The notes under the pieces were generated by a model. That model did not search any database and was not told the origin of the DNA. It saw only the letters and a list, made by a program, of their open reading frames with translations. A stretch of DNA of 64,000 nucleotides from Flavobacteriales bacterium. GTDB lineage: Bacteria; Bacteroidota; Bacteroidia; Flavobacteriales_F; PHOS-HE28. Numbering within the stretch: position 1 is the stretch's first letter; every line of letters begins with the position of its first letter. Below are positions 26,394 through 33,801 of this stretch, piece by piece. Made by a program: the position numbers and the translations under genes. The stretch covers positions 317,830 through 381,829 of the forward strand of contig JAMLHB010000003.1 in assembly GCA_023957375.1 (NCBI GenBank), given 5' to 3'.

Positions 26394-27293
26394 TCACTTC
26401 TCCATGTCCGTGATAGGTGCTTTGCCCACATACCGCCCATTGGTATACACATCTATCCGGTACAGGATGCCGTTGCTGTCGTAACTATACACCCTGCCGT
26501 TCCACAGGCGGCCTTGGCGGTACTCGCCCTGTTGGCTTAGCCGGTACTGGGCATCGTACAAGGTGTTCCAACCATTGGCACGGAACGGTGCCGCATTGGG
26601 CTTGTCCCCCGCAGGCACGGCCGGGGCAGATACGGCATCGGCCGGCGGCAGCTCTTTGTCCGCCTGAAGCTTCAGCTCATAGGTCCTGGTGGAACCCTCC
26701 TTCATCACGCCGCCGTTGAATTCGGCCGTCTCCTTGAGTTCCCCGGCCCTGGTGAACCGCTTCAACGTTCCCTCCTCGCGCCCCTCGACGACCTTCACCT
26801 CCACGGCAAGATTACCGTTTTCGTGGTAGTACTTCTGATCGCCATTGCGCGTACCATGCTCGTCAAACACGAATTCCTGCATCCGCTTGCCGTTGGCATA
26901 CCAGCGCTGGAAGTTCCCGGTGTTCCGGTCCAGGTTCCATACACCTTGCTCCTCGGGGCGTCCGTTCGGGTAATACAGCGTATACGCGCCCTTGGGCAGG
27001 CCGCGTTCATATTGCACGGCGCTCATGGCCTTGCCATTGGGCCAGTAACGCTTCCAGGTTCCGGAGCGCCTGTTGTCCACATAACGCCCTTCCTCAAACA
27101 GGGCCCCGGTTGGGTACGCCGGCTTGTCCGGAACGGGCGCCATCACCTGCCACCATCCCTGTTTCCGGCCTTGTTCATCCATGCGGTTCAGCGTATCGGC
27201 TTGCATGGCGTTCGCTTGGCCCGCAGTGGCGCTCGCGGCCGACAAGCTCAAAAGCAGCAGACAGAAGGGCGGAATGGCAGCTACGGATCGCAT
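26394..27293 (-). CDS. secreted MORN-variant (YwqK-like) repeat protein
   Basis: A 299-residue exported protein. The frame is open to 27440, but ATG 27293 (MRSVAAIPPFCLLLLSLSAA) begins the signal peptide. Repeats of the G-x-W-K-x-Y/W-x-x-N-G-K type are seen: RSGTWKRYWPNGKAMSAVQY, KGAYTLYYPNGRPEEQGVW and NGDQKYYHENGNLAVEVKV. These are the MORN_2 repeats of proteins annotated as YwqK-family antitoxin, though no toxin partner is present here and an antitoxin role is not supported. A Pro/Ala-rich linker divides the repeats from a C-terminal segment with YSYDSNGILYRIDVYTNGR. Confidence 0.75.
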   Translation of the reverse strand: MRSVAAIPPFCLLLLSLSAASATAGQANAMQADTLNRMDEQGRKQGWWQVMAPVPDKPAYPTGALFEEGRYVDNRRSGTWKRYWPNGKAMSAVQYERGLPKGAYTLYYPNGRPEEQGVWNLDRNTGNFQRWYANGKRMQEFVFDEHGTRNGDQKYYHENGNLAVEVKVVEGREEGTLKRFTRAGELKETAEFNGGVMKEGSTRTYELKLQADKELPPADAVSAPAVPAGDKPNAAPFRANGWNTLYDAQYRLSQQGEYRQGRLWNGRVYSYDSNGILYRIDVYTNGRYVGKAPITDMEK

Positions 27294-27352
27294 GGCGAAT
27301 AATGGTTCGCCCCTGCGAAACGGACAAGGAACCTTGCGGGTTGCGATCGGGT

Positions 27353-28303
27353 TTAATGCACCGCCTTCACCAGCGGCTTTAAGTGGGCCATCATGTCGGC
27401 CACCATGGCGGGCAGGTCGTACTGTGGCTCCCAGCCCCAATCCTTGCGGGCAGCACTGTCGTCGATGCTGTTGGGCCAGGAATCGGCGTAGGCTTGCCGC
27501 TCATCCGGTGCATAGCCCATCTTGAATTCGGGGATGTGCTTGGCCACTTCGGCGGCGATCTCTTCCGGGTTGAAGCTGAGGCCGGCAAGGTTGTAGCCGG
27601 TGCGTTCCTTGATGCAGTCGGCCGGGGCCTCCATCAGTTCAATGGTGGCGCGGATGGCATCGGGCATGTACATCATGGGCAACATGCTCTTGGGCCCCAG
27701 GAAACTGGTGTACTTGCCATGCTTGATCGCCTCGTGGAAGATGTGCACGGCATAATCCGTGGTGCCGCCGCCGGGTGCGCTCTTCCAGCCGATGAGACCC
27801 GGGTAGCGGATGCTGCGGACATCCACGCTGTAGCGCTGGTGGTAGTAGTTGCACCAACCCTCGCCGGCCAGCTTGCTGATGCCGTACACCGTGCTGGGCT
27901 CGGTCACCGTGTGCTGTGGCGTCATGTCCTTCGGCGTGGTGGGTCCGAAAGCCGCTATGCTGCTGGGCCAATAGACCTTCTGCAAGCGTCCTTCACGCGC
28001 CAGCTCCAGGATAATGAGCAGGCTCTCCATGTTCAGCTTCCAGGCGAAGGCGGGATCCTTCTCGGCGGTGGCGCTGAGCAGCGCCGCCAGCAAGTACACC
28101 TCGGTGATGCCGTGCTTGTCCAGAATGCGTTCGATGCCGTGGCGGTCCATGGCGTTCACCATCACGAAGGGCCCGTCCTGCTTCACCTGGGGCTCCTTGA
28201 TGTCGCCGGCCACCACTTGGTCCGTGCCAAAGCGTGTGCGCAAGCCTTCCACGAGTTCGGTGCCGATCTGGCCGGAGGAACCGATGACGAGGATCTTTTT
28301 CAT
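27353..28303 (-). CDS. NAD-dependent epimerase/dehydratase family (threonine 3-dehydrogenase-like SDR)
   Basis: A 316-residue extended short-chain dehydrogenase. The Rossmann motif is ILVIGSSGQIG at the N-terminus, and the catalytic YGISKLAGE (Tyr-x3-Lys) lies near residue 143. PSSIAAFG, IRYPGLIGWKSAPGGGTTDY and MLPMMYMPDAIRAT match the SDR-type L-threonine 3-dehydrogenase/UDP-glucose-4-epimerase-like subgroup. That enzyme oxidises L-threonine to 2-amino-3-ketobutyrate. The start may be ATG 28312, which overlaps the PIN toxin stop by 4 nt (ATGA). ATG 28303 gives the usual length and is used here. It is co-directional with the toxin-antitoxin pair and could be read from its promoter. Confidence 0.82.
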   Translation of the reverse strand: MKKILVIGSSGQIGTELVEGLRTRFGTDQVVAGDIKEPQVKQDGPFVMVNAMDRHGIERILDKHGITEVYLLAALLSATAEKDPAFAWKLNMESLLIILELAREGRLQKVYWPSSIAAFGPTTPKDMTPQHTVTEPSTVYGISKLAGEGWCNYYHQRYSVDVRSIRYPGLIGWKSAPGGGTTDYAVHIFHEAIKHGKYTSFLGPKSMLPMMYMPDAIRATIELMEAPADCIKERTGYNLAGLSFNPEEIAAEVAKHIPEFKMGYAPDERQAYADSWPNSIDDSAARKDWGWEPQYDLPAMVADMMAHLKPLVKAVH

Positions 28304-28308
28304 GCGGG

Positions 28309-28746
28309 TCATGGTCGCCCTTCAAGGGCATCTATGTATTTCAATGCAAACTCCCCGGGCGTCATCACCGGGATCCTGGACTCCTTGAAGCCGGGCACGT
28401 CGTTGGTGACGATCACTTGGACCCGGCCGTATGTCAGAGCGGCATGGTACTGCACCGCATCTTCGAAATCAGGCCAATCGGCGCTTATCGCCCCCTCAAG
28501 CTGGGGAAGGTCCGTACTGGCCGTGGTGCAAAACGAACAGAGCGTGGCCAGGAACGCACGCAGCTTCTGCTTCGGCACGCCCTGCCTGCGAAGGATGTAT
28601 TCCGTGTTTACCAGGCTCAGGCCCGTGAGCACCAGATCCAAGGGTTGTGTTTCCACAGCCTTGAAGATCCTGGTGCTCTCCGCATGGAATGGCCGGTAGG
28701 CATCCAAGACATCAAGCAGCACGTTCGTGTCCAGGAACACCCTCAT
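28309..28746 (-). CDS. PIN-domain putative toxin (VapC-like)
   Basis: A 145-residue PIN-domain protein, a presumed metal-dependent ribonuclease. The acidic residues fit: MRVFLDTNVLLDVL (first Asp), NTEYILRR (Glu), DWPDFEDAVQYHAAL (Asp pair) and VTNDVPGF (last Asp/Asn region). It follows the DUF6364-type antitoxin with a 4-nt overlap, the classic order antitoxin then toxin. It overlaps the downstream SDR gene by 4 nt in turn. PIN toxins of this subgroup usually cut tRNA or rRNA; the target is unknown. Confidence 0.85.
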   Translation of the reverse strand: MRVFLDTNVLLDVLDAYRPFHAESTRIFKAVETQPLDLVLTGLSLVNTEYILRRQGVPKQKLRAFLATLCSFCTTASTDLPQLEGAISADWPDFEDAVQYHAALTYGRVQVIVTNDVPGFKESRIPVMTPGEFALKYIDALEGRP

Positions 28747-29003
28747 AGCCCCTTTCGATAAATGTGGGCCAGGCGGGGGTCCGCATCCAGGTCTGCTGCG
28801 GTAACCTTCCCCGTGAGCATGCCTGCAAACCGATCAATGGCATGCCCTTTTTTACTGTCATGGCCAGCGTGCTTGGCACCCTTGTCAAGCGAATCGATGA
28901 AGTCCTCCACCAATTGGCTCACTGAAGTGCGGTGGCGCGCGCTGTATGCCTTGATGCGCCGAATGCGCCGCTCCGAGATGCTCAGGGTAAGCTTGGTTTT
29001 CAT
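28743..29003 (-). CDS. antitoxin, DUF6364-like
   Basis: An 86-residue protein starting MKTKLTLSISERRIRRIKAY and SARHRTSVSQLVEDFIDSL, a ribbon-helix-helix-like DNA-binding N-terminus common in DUF6364 antitoxins paired with PIN toxins. The C-terminal part (DRFAGMLTGKVTAADLDADP) probably binds the toxin. The frame opens 9 nt upstream, but ATG 29003 sits 6 nt after a perfect -7 box. A 7-bp inverted repeat overlapping that box suggests autoregulation. Confidence 0.82.
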   Translation of the reverse strand: MKTKLTLSISERRIRRIKAYSARHRTSVSQLVEDFIDSLDKGAKHAGHDSKKGHAIDRFAGMLTGKVTAADLDADPRLAHIYRKGL

Positions 29004-29009
29004 CCAAGG

Positions 29010-29017
29010 CAAAGATA
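29010..29017 (-). promoter_or_regulatory. -7 box, TATCTTTG, for toxin-antitoxin operon
   Basis: On the minus strand TATCTTTG reads from 29017 to 29010, a perfect TAnnTTTG match. It ends 6 nt before the antitoxin ATG at 29003. Confidence 0.6.
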
Positions 29018-29039
29018 CGTACGCAGTGACGTGTACGTA
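29016..29039 (-). promoter_or_regulatory. inverted-repeat operator at toxin-antitoxin promoter
   Basis: TACGTAC (29016-29022) and GTACGTA (29033-29039) form a perfect 7-bp inverted repeat with a 10-nt spacer. They overlap the -7 box and the spacer region of the promoter. That is where ribbon-helix-helix antitoxins usually bind to repress their own operon. Function is inferred. Confidence 0.55.
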
Positions 29040-29090
29040 ACTCGTTCGGTTCCCAAGGAAGCCAGTGCCTTAAACCCCGAGGCCCGTCCG

Positions 29091-29098
29091 TAAATTCG
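29091..29098 (+). promoter_or_regulatory. -7-like box, TAAATTCG, before trhO
   Basis: TAAATTCG ends exactly 5 nt before the trhO ATG at 29104. It has TTCG in place of TTTG, a variant seen at several other starts here. Confidence 0.5.
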
Positions 29099-29103
29099 CA
29101 CCG

Positions 29104-30357
29104 ATGGACCCGCACCGCTTGCGCAATCTTCTGCACCCCGACCTGCTCCGCAAGCGGTTGGAACACGAGGGAAAGCCGCGCACCACCCTCTCATTCTACC
29201 GGTACGTGCGGCTGGAGGAAGTTGAAGGCATGCGCCACGCCCTGTATGCCGAATGGCAAGCACTCGGCGTGCTGGGCCGCGTGTACCTCGCGCCGGAAGG
29301 CATCAATGCGCAAGTGAGCATACCCACGGACACCCTGGACCGGTTCCGTTCCGCATTGGACGCAAGGCCGGAATTCCGCGCTGTGCCGTGGAAGATCGCC
29401 GTGGAAGATGACGGCAGGAGCTTCCTCAAGCTCATGGTCAAGGTGAAGAGAAAGATCGTGGCCGATGGCCTTGCCGACGATGCCTTTGATGTGTCGAACG
29501 TCGGCGCGCACCTGGATGCGGAAACCTTCAACCGGAAAATGGAGGAAGGCGCGTTGGTGATCGACATGCGCAACAACTACGAGTGCGCCATCGGGCACTT
29601 TGAAGGAGCCTACCTGCCGAAAGCGGACACGTTCAGGGGCGCGATCGAGGAGGTGGTGGGGATGCTGGGTGAGAGAGTGAGAGGGTGCGAGGGTGAGAAG
29701 AAGAGAGAAAGTGAGGAAGTGAATGGCGAATGGCCATTGGTGAATGGGAATGCAACGAATGTCAACGCGCAACCCGCAATCAAGCAATCCGTAACGCATT
29801 CAACAACCCAACAACCCGAGATCCTGCTCTATTGCACCGGCGGTATCCGCTGCGAGAAGGCCAGCGCTTTTTTGAAACACCACGGCTACACCAACGTGAA
29901 CCAACTGCACGGCGGCATCATCGACTATGCACGGCAGGTCAAGGCGCAAGGGTTGAAAAGCAAGTACCTCGGCCAGAACTTCGTGTTCGACGAGCGGCTG
30001 GCCGAGCGCATCACCGACGATGTGGTGGGCACGTGCATGCAGTGCGGCACGCCCTGCGACCGTATCAGCAACTGCCACGAGGCCACCTGCAACATGCTGT
30101 TGGTGCAATGCCATGCCTGCGCGGAGAAGTACGCCGATTGCTGCTCCCCTTCCTGCCGCGAGATCCATCAATTGCCCATGGAAGCGCAGCGCGCTTGGCG
30201 CAAAGGCCGCAACACCCGCAGCACCAAGACCAAGGCCATTCGCGACCCCGAAGGCTTGCGGCGCCGCATCCGCGAGGAGGAGGAACTGATCGCGCTCCAC
30301 GGCACGCTGCATCCCGAACTGACATCCATCAACCGAAAAGAAGAGGCCAGCGCATAG
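29104..30357 (+). CDS. trhO: tRNA uridine-34 hydroxylase TrhO (rhodanese-like) with internal insertion
   Basis: A 417-residue member of the TrhO/YceA family, which hydroxylates U34 of certain tRNAs using oxygen. Visible parts: the N-terminal acylphosphatase-like domain (FYRYVRLEEVEGMRHALYAE), the VIDMRNNYECAIGHFEGAYL strand, the rhodanese active loop CTGGIRCEKASAF with catalytic Cys244, and a C-terminal Cys-rich zinc-like region (CMQCGTPCDRISNC). The family is normally about 320-370 residues. Here residues about 187-238 are a low-complexity insertion rich in Glu, Arg, Asn and Gln, placed just before the catalytic strand. The frame is intact through it, so the protein may still work. Confidence 0.92.
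   Translation: MDPHRLRNLLHPDLLRKRLEHEGKPRTTLSFYRYVRLEEVEGMRHALYAEWQALGVLGRVYLAPEGINAQVSIPTDTLDRFRSALDARPEFRAVPWKIAVEDDGRSFLKLMVKVKRKIVADGLADDAFDVSNVGAHLDAETFNRKMEEGALVIDMRNNYECAIGHFEGAYLPKADTFRGAIEEVVGMLGERVRGCEGEKKRESEEVNGEWPLVNGNATNVNAQPAIKQSVTHSTTQQPEILLYCTGGIRCEKASAFLKHHGYTNVNQLHGGIIDYARQVKAQGLKSKYLGQNFVFDERLAERITDDVVGTCMQCGTPCDRISNCHEATCNMLLVQCHACAEKYADCCSPSCREIHQLPMEAQRAWRKGRNTRSTKTKAIRDPEGLRRRIREEEELIALHGTLHPELTSINRKEEASA
29663..29820 (+). repeat. translated low-complexity insertion in trhO
   Basis: About 155 nt starting with GTGAGAG-type purine repeats and ending with AACCCGCAA/CAACAACCCGA-type repeats interrupt trhO in frame. The second half resembles the intergenic stretch at 30362-30486. 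Edges are set by where the TrhO family pattern breaks and resumes, and are accurate only to a few codons. Confidence 0.65.
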
Positions 30358-30361
30358 GCTT

Positions 30362-30486
30362 GCACACACGGATAACCCGCAACACGTAACCCGCCAACCC
30401 GCAACCGAACAACCCGAAGGACAAGGTTCGTAGGACGTAGTTGGTAGGGCGTAACCCGCAACAAAACAACCGGTAACCGGAACAAG
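30362..30486 (+). repeat. AACCCGCAA-rich low-complexity spacer
   Basis: The gap between trhO and hmgA is made of imperfect repeats of AACCCGCAAC, GTAACCCGCC and CAACCGAACAACCCG, and then GGTAGGGCGTAACCCGCAAC. It has no clear promoter or hairpin. It shares wording with the insertion inside trhO, which suggests one source or mechanism. Confidence 0.6.
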
Positions 30487-31644
30487 ATGCCCATCTACCA
30501 CACCCTCGGCAATATTCCCCACAAGCGCCATACGACTTTCAAAAAGCCTGACGGCAGCTACTACTACGAACAGCTCTTCGGCACTGAGGGCTTCAGCGGC
30601 ATGAGTTCGCTGCTGTACCACACCCACCGGCCCACCCAGATCAAGAAGATCAACAGCTCCAGGGACATCACCCCCAAGGTGGCCGTGGAGAAGAACATTT
30701 ATGCGCTGAAGTTGCACGGCTTCGAGGTGAAGCCCGAGGCCGACCACATCGGCGCGCGCAAGACCATCCTGTTCAACAACGATGCCTCGGTGATCCTGGC
30801 CGCGCCCACGGCCAAACAGGTGGATTACTTCTACAAGAACACCGATGCGGACGAGATCATCTTCGTACACCAAGGCACCGGCCGGATGCGCAGCGTCTTC
30901 GGCACCCTGGACCTCAAGCCGGGCGACTACTTAGTGATCCCGCGCGGCACCATCTACACTCTGGAGTTTGACACGGAGAACAACCGCCTGCTGATCATCG
31001 AGAGCCACCATCCGGTGTACACGCCCCACCGCTACCGCAACGAGTTCGGGCAACTGCTGGAGCACAGCCCCTTCTGCGAGCGCGACATCCGGCGGCCGCA
31101 CGGCCTGGAAACCCACGACCAAAAAGGCGACTTCCGCATGTTCGCCAAGAAGCAGAACATGCTGCACGAAATGGTCTACGCCACTCACCCCTTCGACGTG
31201 GTGGGCTGGGACGGCTACAACTACCCGTACATCTTCAGCATTTACGACTTCGAGCCCATCACCGGGCGCGTACACCTGCCCCCGCCCATCCACCAAACCT
31301 TCGAGAGCAGCGCCATGGTGGTGTGCAGTTTCGTGCCCCGCCTGTACGACTACCACCCCGAGGCCGTGCCAGCGCCGTACAACCACAGCAACATCGACAG
31401 CGATGAGCTGCTCTATTACGTGGAAGGCAACTTCATGAGCCGCAACGACGTGAAACCCGGTTACCTCACCCTGCACCCGGCCGGCTTCGTGCACGGTCCG
31501 CAGCCCGGTGCCATGGAGCGCAGCATCGGCAAGAAGGAAACCGACGAACGCGCCGTGATGATCGACACCTTCAAGCCGCTGATGATCACCGAGGAGGCCA
31601 TCAAGATCCAAGACCCCGATTATTGGAAGAGCTGGCTGGAGTGA
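30487..31644 (+). CDS. hmgA: homogentisate 1,2-dioxygenase
   Basis: A 385-residue iron-dependent dioxygenase that opens the homogentisate ring to give maleylacetoacetate in tyrosine and phenylalanine catabolism. Family features: MPIYHTLGNIPHKRHTTFKK at the N-terminus, the cupin segment LKPGDYLVIPRGTIYTLEF, and iron-site histidine/glutamate regions in LPPPIHQTFESSAMVV, EGNFMSRNDVKPGYLTLHPA and GFVHGPQPGAMERS. The length is in the usual bacterial range for the shorter Bacteroidota subgroup. It lies in the same direction as hppD, 765 nt upstream with one small gene between, so the two steps of the pathway are clustered. Confidence 0.95.
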   Translation: MPIYHTLGNIPHKRHTTFKKPDGSYYYEQLFGTEGFSGMSSLLYHTHRPTQIKKINSSRDITPKVAVEKNIYALKLHGFEVKPEADHIGARKTILFNNDASVILAAPTAKQVDYFYKNTDADEIIFVHQGTGRMRSVFGTLDLKPGDYLVIPRGTIYTLEFDTENNRLLIIESHHPVYTPHRYRNEFGQLLEHSPFCERDIRRPHGLETHDQKGDFRMFAKKQNMLHEMVYATHPFDVVGWDGYNYPYIFSIYDFEPITGRVHLPPPIHQTFESSAMVVCSFVPRLYDYHPEAVPAPYNHSNIDSDELLYYVEGNFMSRNDVKPGYLTLHPAGFVHGPQPGAMERSIGKKETDERAVMIDTFKPLMITEEAIKIQDPDYWKSWLE

Positions 31645-31779
31645 GACGATCAGATGATCGCTTCCTCAGTCCACTTGTCTTCAATCCACAACCTTGTTGG
31701 CTGATTTCAGGGGTGTTGACCCGGTGAATAATATCTTCACCTCATTGAGCCGTTGCATTTCAACCAACTCAACACCACG

Positions 31780-32244
31780 ATGAAGGCCCCCCTGCTCTTG
31801 CCCGCAGCGCTAGTCGCCATCACCACCAGCGCCCAGGAACCCACACCACAGGCATCCTACACTATGCGCTACCAGCAATGCCCGTGGAAGGATGTGGTGG
31901 TGGTGCGGACCGGCAATCCCGCAGCTGTGAACACCACCACGGTCGGGTTATTCACCCTGCCAAAGACCAGTACGCGGAAAACCTTCACCGACCTGACCGA
32001 AGAGGACCTGAGGAAGGTGAAGAAGGCGGCCCATCGAATGCACACCTGTTTGGTGACCGTGGATGACGATTACCACACGCCCAAGCAGATCAAGGACCCT
32101 GACCTGAAGAAAGAGGCGGAGCTCAACGCCCGGATCCTGTTCTATTTCAATGTCCCCAGCGTGCCGATTGATCAGTACAGCGAGCTTCCTCCTTACCACA
32201 AGCGGGCCCGGGAGAAATGGCAGGCCGTAAGGTCCGCCCAGTGA
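31780..32244 (+). CDS. small secreted protein of unknown function
   Basis: A 154-residue protein with a signal peptide ([20 protein letters not shown]). It is not recognised. The mature part has a possible C-x-W pair ([12 protein letters not shown]), [20 protein letters not shown] and a Tyr/Lys-rich end. An upstream in-frame ATG at 31753 would put nine polar residues before the signal, so 31780 is chosen. It sits between hmgA and hppD with gaps on both sides and has no visible link to tyrosine breakdown. The 135-nt gap before it shows no clear motif. Confidence 0.6.
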   Translation: MKAPLLLPAALVAITTSAQEPTPQASYTMRYQQCPWKDVVVVRTGNPAAVNTTTVGLFTLPKTSTRKTFTDLTEEDLRKVKKAAHRMHTCLVTVDDDYHTPKQIKDPDLKKEAELNARILFYFNVPSVPIDQYSELPPYHKRAREKWQAVRSAQ

Positions 32245-32268
32245 GCCTGTACAAGTGGCCGGTTCCAC

Positions 32269-32299
32269 CTGTGCAGTCGACCCATTGGGTCGACTACAG
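32269..32299 (+). promoter_or_regulatory. palindromic hairpin upstream of hppD
   Basis: GTCGACCC (32276-32283) and GGGTCGAC (32287-32294) form a perfect 8-bp inverted repeat with a 3-nt spacer, extended by CTGT/ACAG with a small bulge. It lies in the 164-nt gap between the small secreted gene and hppD. No U-tract follows, so an operator is as likely as a terminator. Confidence 0.4.
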
Positions 32300-32408
32300 C
32301 TGTGTCCGACGCGACAGCCTTGCGGAGCCCAACGGCTGCGCGCAAATGCAATGGCCGCTGAAAATGTTCGACCTTTGCACGGATCAATCATTTAGAAAAC
32401 GCAGCACC

Positions 32409-33548
32409 ATGGCCATTGAAAGCGCAACCCCTGAACTGGAAAAAGTAGTTCCCGAAGCACAGGATTTCCTCCCCCTGCTCGGCACCGACTACATCGAATT
32501 CTACGTGGGCAATGCCAAGCAAGCGGCCCACTTCTACAAGACGGCCTTCGGCTTCCAGAGCATGGCCTACGCGGGCCTGGAGACCGGTGTGAAGGACCGT
32601 ACCAGCTACGTGATCGAGCAGGACAAGATCCGCCTGGTGCTCACCACGCCGCTCACGCAGGACCATCCCATCAACGACCACCTGCGCAAGCACGGCGACG
32701 GCGTGAAGGTGATCGCCTTGTGGGTGGACGATGCCACCAAGGCCTGGCAGGAAACCACCAAGCGCGGGGCCAAGAGCTACCTGAAACCCACCGTGGAGAA
32801 GGACGGCGACGGCGAAGTGGTGAAGAGCGGCATCCACATCTACGGCGACACGGTACACCTGTTCATCGAGCGCAAGAACTACAAGGGCACCTTCCTGCCG
32901 GGCTTCAAGCCGTGGAAGAGCACTTACAACCCCACGCCCACCGGCCTGAAATACGTGGACCACATGGTGGGCAACGTGGGCTGGAACGAGATGAACCCCT
33001 GGGTGAAGTTCTACGAGGACGTGATGGGCTTCGCCAACGTGCTGGGCTTCGACGACAAGGACATCAGCACGGAGTACAGCGCCTTGATGAGCAAGGTGAT
33101 GAGCAACGGCAACGGCCGCATCAAGTTCCCCATCAACGAGCCCGCCGAGGGCAAGAAGAAGAGCCAAGTGGAGGAATACCTGGACTTCTACAACGGTCCG
33201 GGCGTGCAGCACATCGCCGTGGCCACGGACAACATCGTGAAGACCGTGCGTGACCTGATGAGCCGCGGCGTGGAGTTCCTCAAGGTGCCCAGCACCTACT
33301 ACGAGGGCCTGCTGGACCGCGTAGGCCCCATCGAGGAAGACCTGGCACCCTTGGCCGAACTGGGCATCCTGGTGGACCGCGACGATGAGGGCTACCTGCT
33401 GCAGCTCTTCACCAAGCCGGTGGAGGACCGCCCCACGCTCTTCTTCGAGATCATCCAGCGCAAGGGTGCCAAGAGCTTCGGCAAGGGGAACTTCAAGGCG
33501 CTGTTCGAGGCGATCGAGCGGGAGCAGGAAAGCCGGGGGACGCTTTAG
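32409..33548 (+). CDS. hppD: 4-hydroxyphenylpyruvate dioxygenase
   Basis: A 379-residue Fe(II) dioxygenase that converts 4-hydroxyphenylpyruvate to homogentisate, the step before HmgA. It has two vicinal-oxygen-chelate domains. The iron ligands are in VDHMVGNV (His), [10 protein letters not shown] (His) and [12 protein letters not shown] (Glu). The C-terminal helix is intact: [20 protein letters not shown]. The frame is open to 32217, but [13 protein letters not shown] at 32409 fits. A GACCTTTG -7-like box lies at 32370-32377. The last ~130 bp are repeated, in frameshifted form, 1.5 kb downstream beyond a Fic gene. Confidence 0.95.
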   Translation: MAIESATPELEKVVPEAQDFLPLLGTDYIEFYVGNAKQAAHFYKTAFGFQSMAYAGLETGVKDRTSYVIEQDKIRLVLTTPLTQDHPINDHLRKHGDGVKVIALWVDDATKAWQETTKRGAKSYLKPTVEKDGDGEVVKSGIHIYGDTVHLFIERKNYKGTFLPGFKPWKSTYNPTPTGLKYVDHMVGNVGWNEMNPWVKFYEDVMGFANVLGFDDKDISTEYSALMSKVMSNGNGRIKFPINEPAEGKKKSQVEEYLDFYNGPGVQHIAVATDNIVKTVRDLMSRGVEFLKVPSTYYEGLLDRVGPIEEDLAPLAELGILVDRDDEGYLLQLFTKPVEDRPTLFFEIIQRKGAKSFGKGNFKALFEAIEREQESRGTL

Positions 33549-33605
33549 GCGATTCCACGCACATACTTATAAGGGCGTCCAGTGGGCACCCTTCGTCATT
33601 GCATC
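33417..33605 (+). repeat. direct repeat copy A: intact hppD 3' end plus trailer
   Basis: From about 33417 the end of hppD and its trailer (including a GGGCGTCCAG hairpin at 33571-33593) match 34930-35141. This copy is in frame and joined to the hppD body. Together with copy B it flanks the Fic gene. Confidence 0.8.
33571..33593 (+). terminator. weak hairpin after hppD (copy A)
   Basis: AAGGG and CCCTT pair around a 13-nt loop just after hppD. The matching hairpin in copy B has a longer, perfect stem, so this version seems degraded. Confidence 0.4.
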
Positions 33606-33777
33606 AACGCGACCAACGTTTGTTGTTGATCCAAGTCCGACAAGTTCATTTGCCGCTCATTATTTGCAGAATGTTAGCAGCAAAGAATCTTGTTGCGAAC
33701 AAGTACGCGTCAAAATCGTTTGTTGATCACTTTCCAATGATTTCATCCATCAATCCCGTTTATGTTTCATTTTGGCG

Positions 33778-33785
33778 TACTTTTG
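33778..33785 (+). promoter_or_regulatory. -7 box, TACTTTTG, for the Fic gene
   Basis: A perfect TAnnTTTG match 16 nt before the ATG at 33802. The upstream 33600-33777 stretch is strikingly AT-rich for this window, with runs such as TTTGTTGTTGATCC, and looks foreign. Confidence 0.6.
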
Positions 33786-33801
33786 AGAATCTAAATAACC
33801 T

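Noticed and set aside
26394-27293. Antitoxin role for the MORN-type (YwqK-like) protein
   Set aside because: The database-style name exists, but the protein is secreted, has only MORN_2 repeats and has no adjacent toxin.
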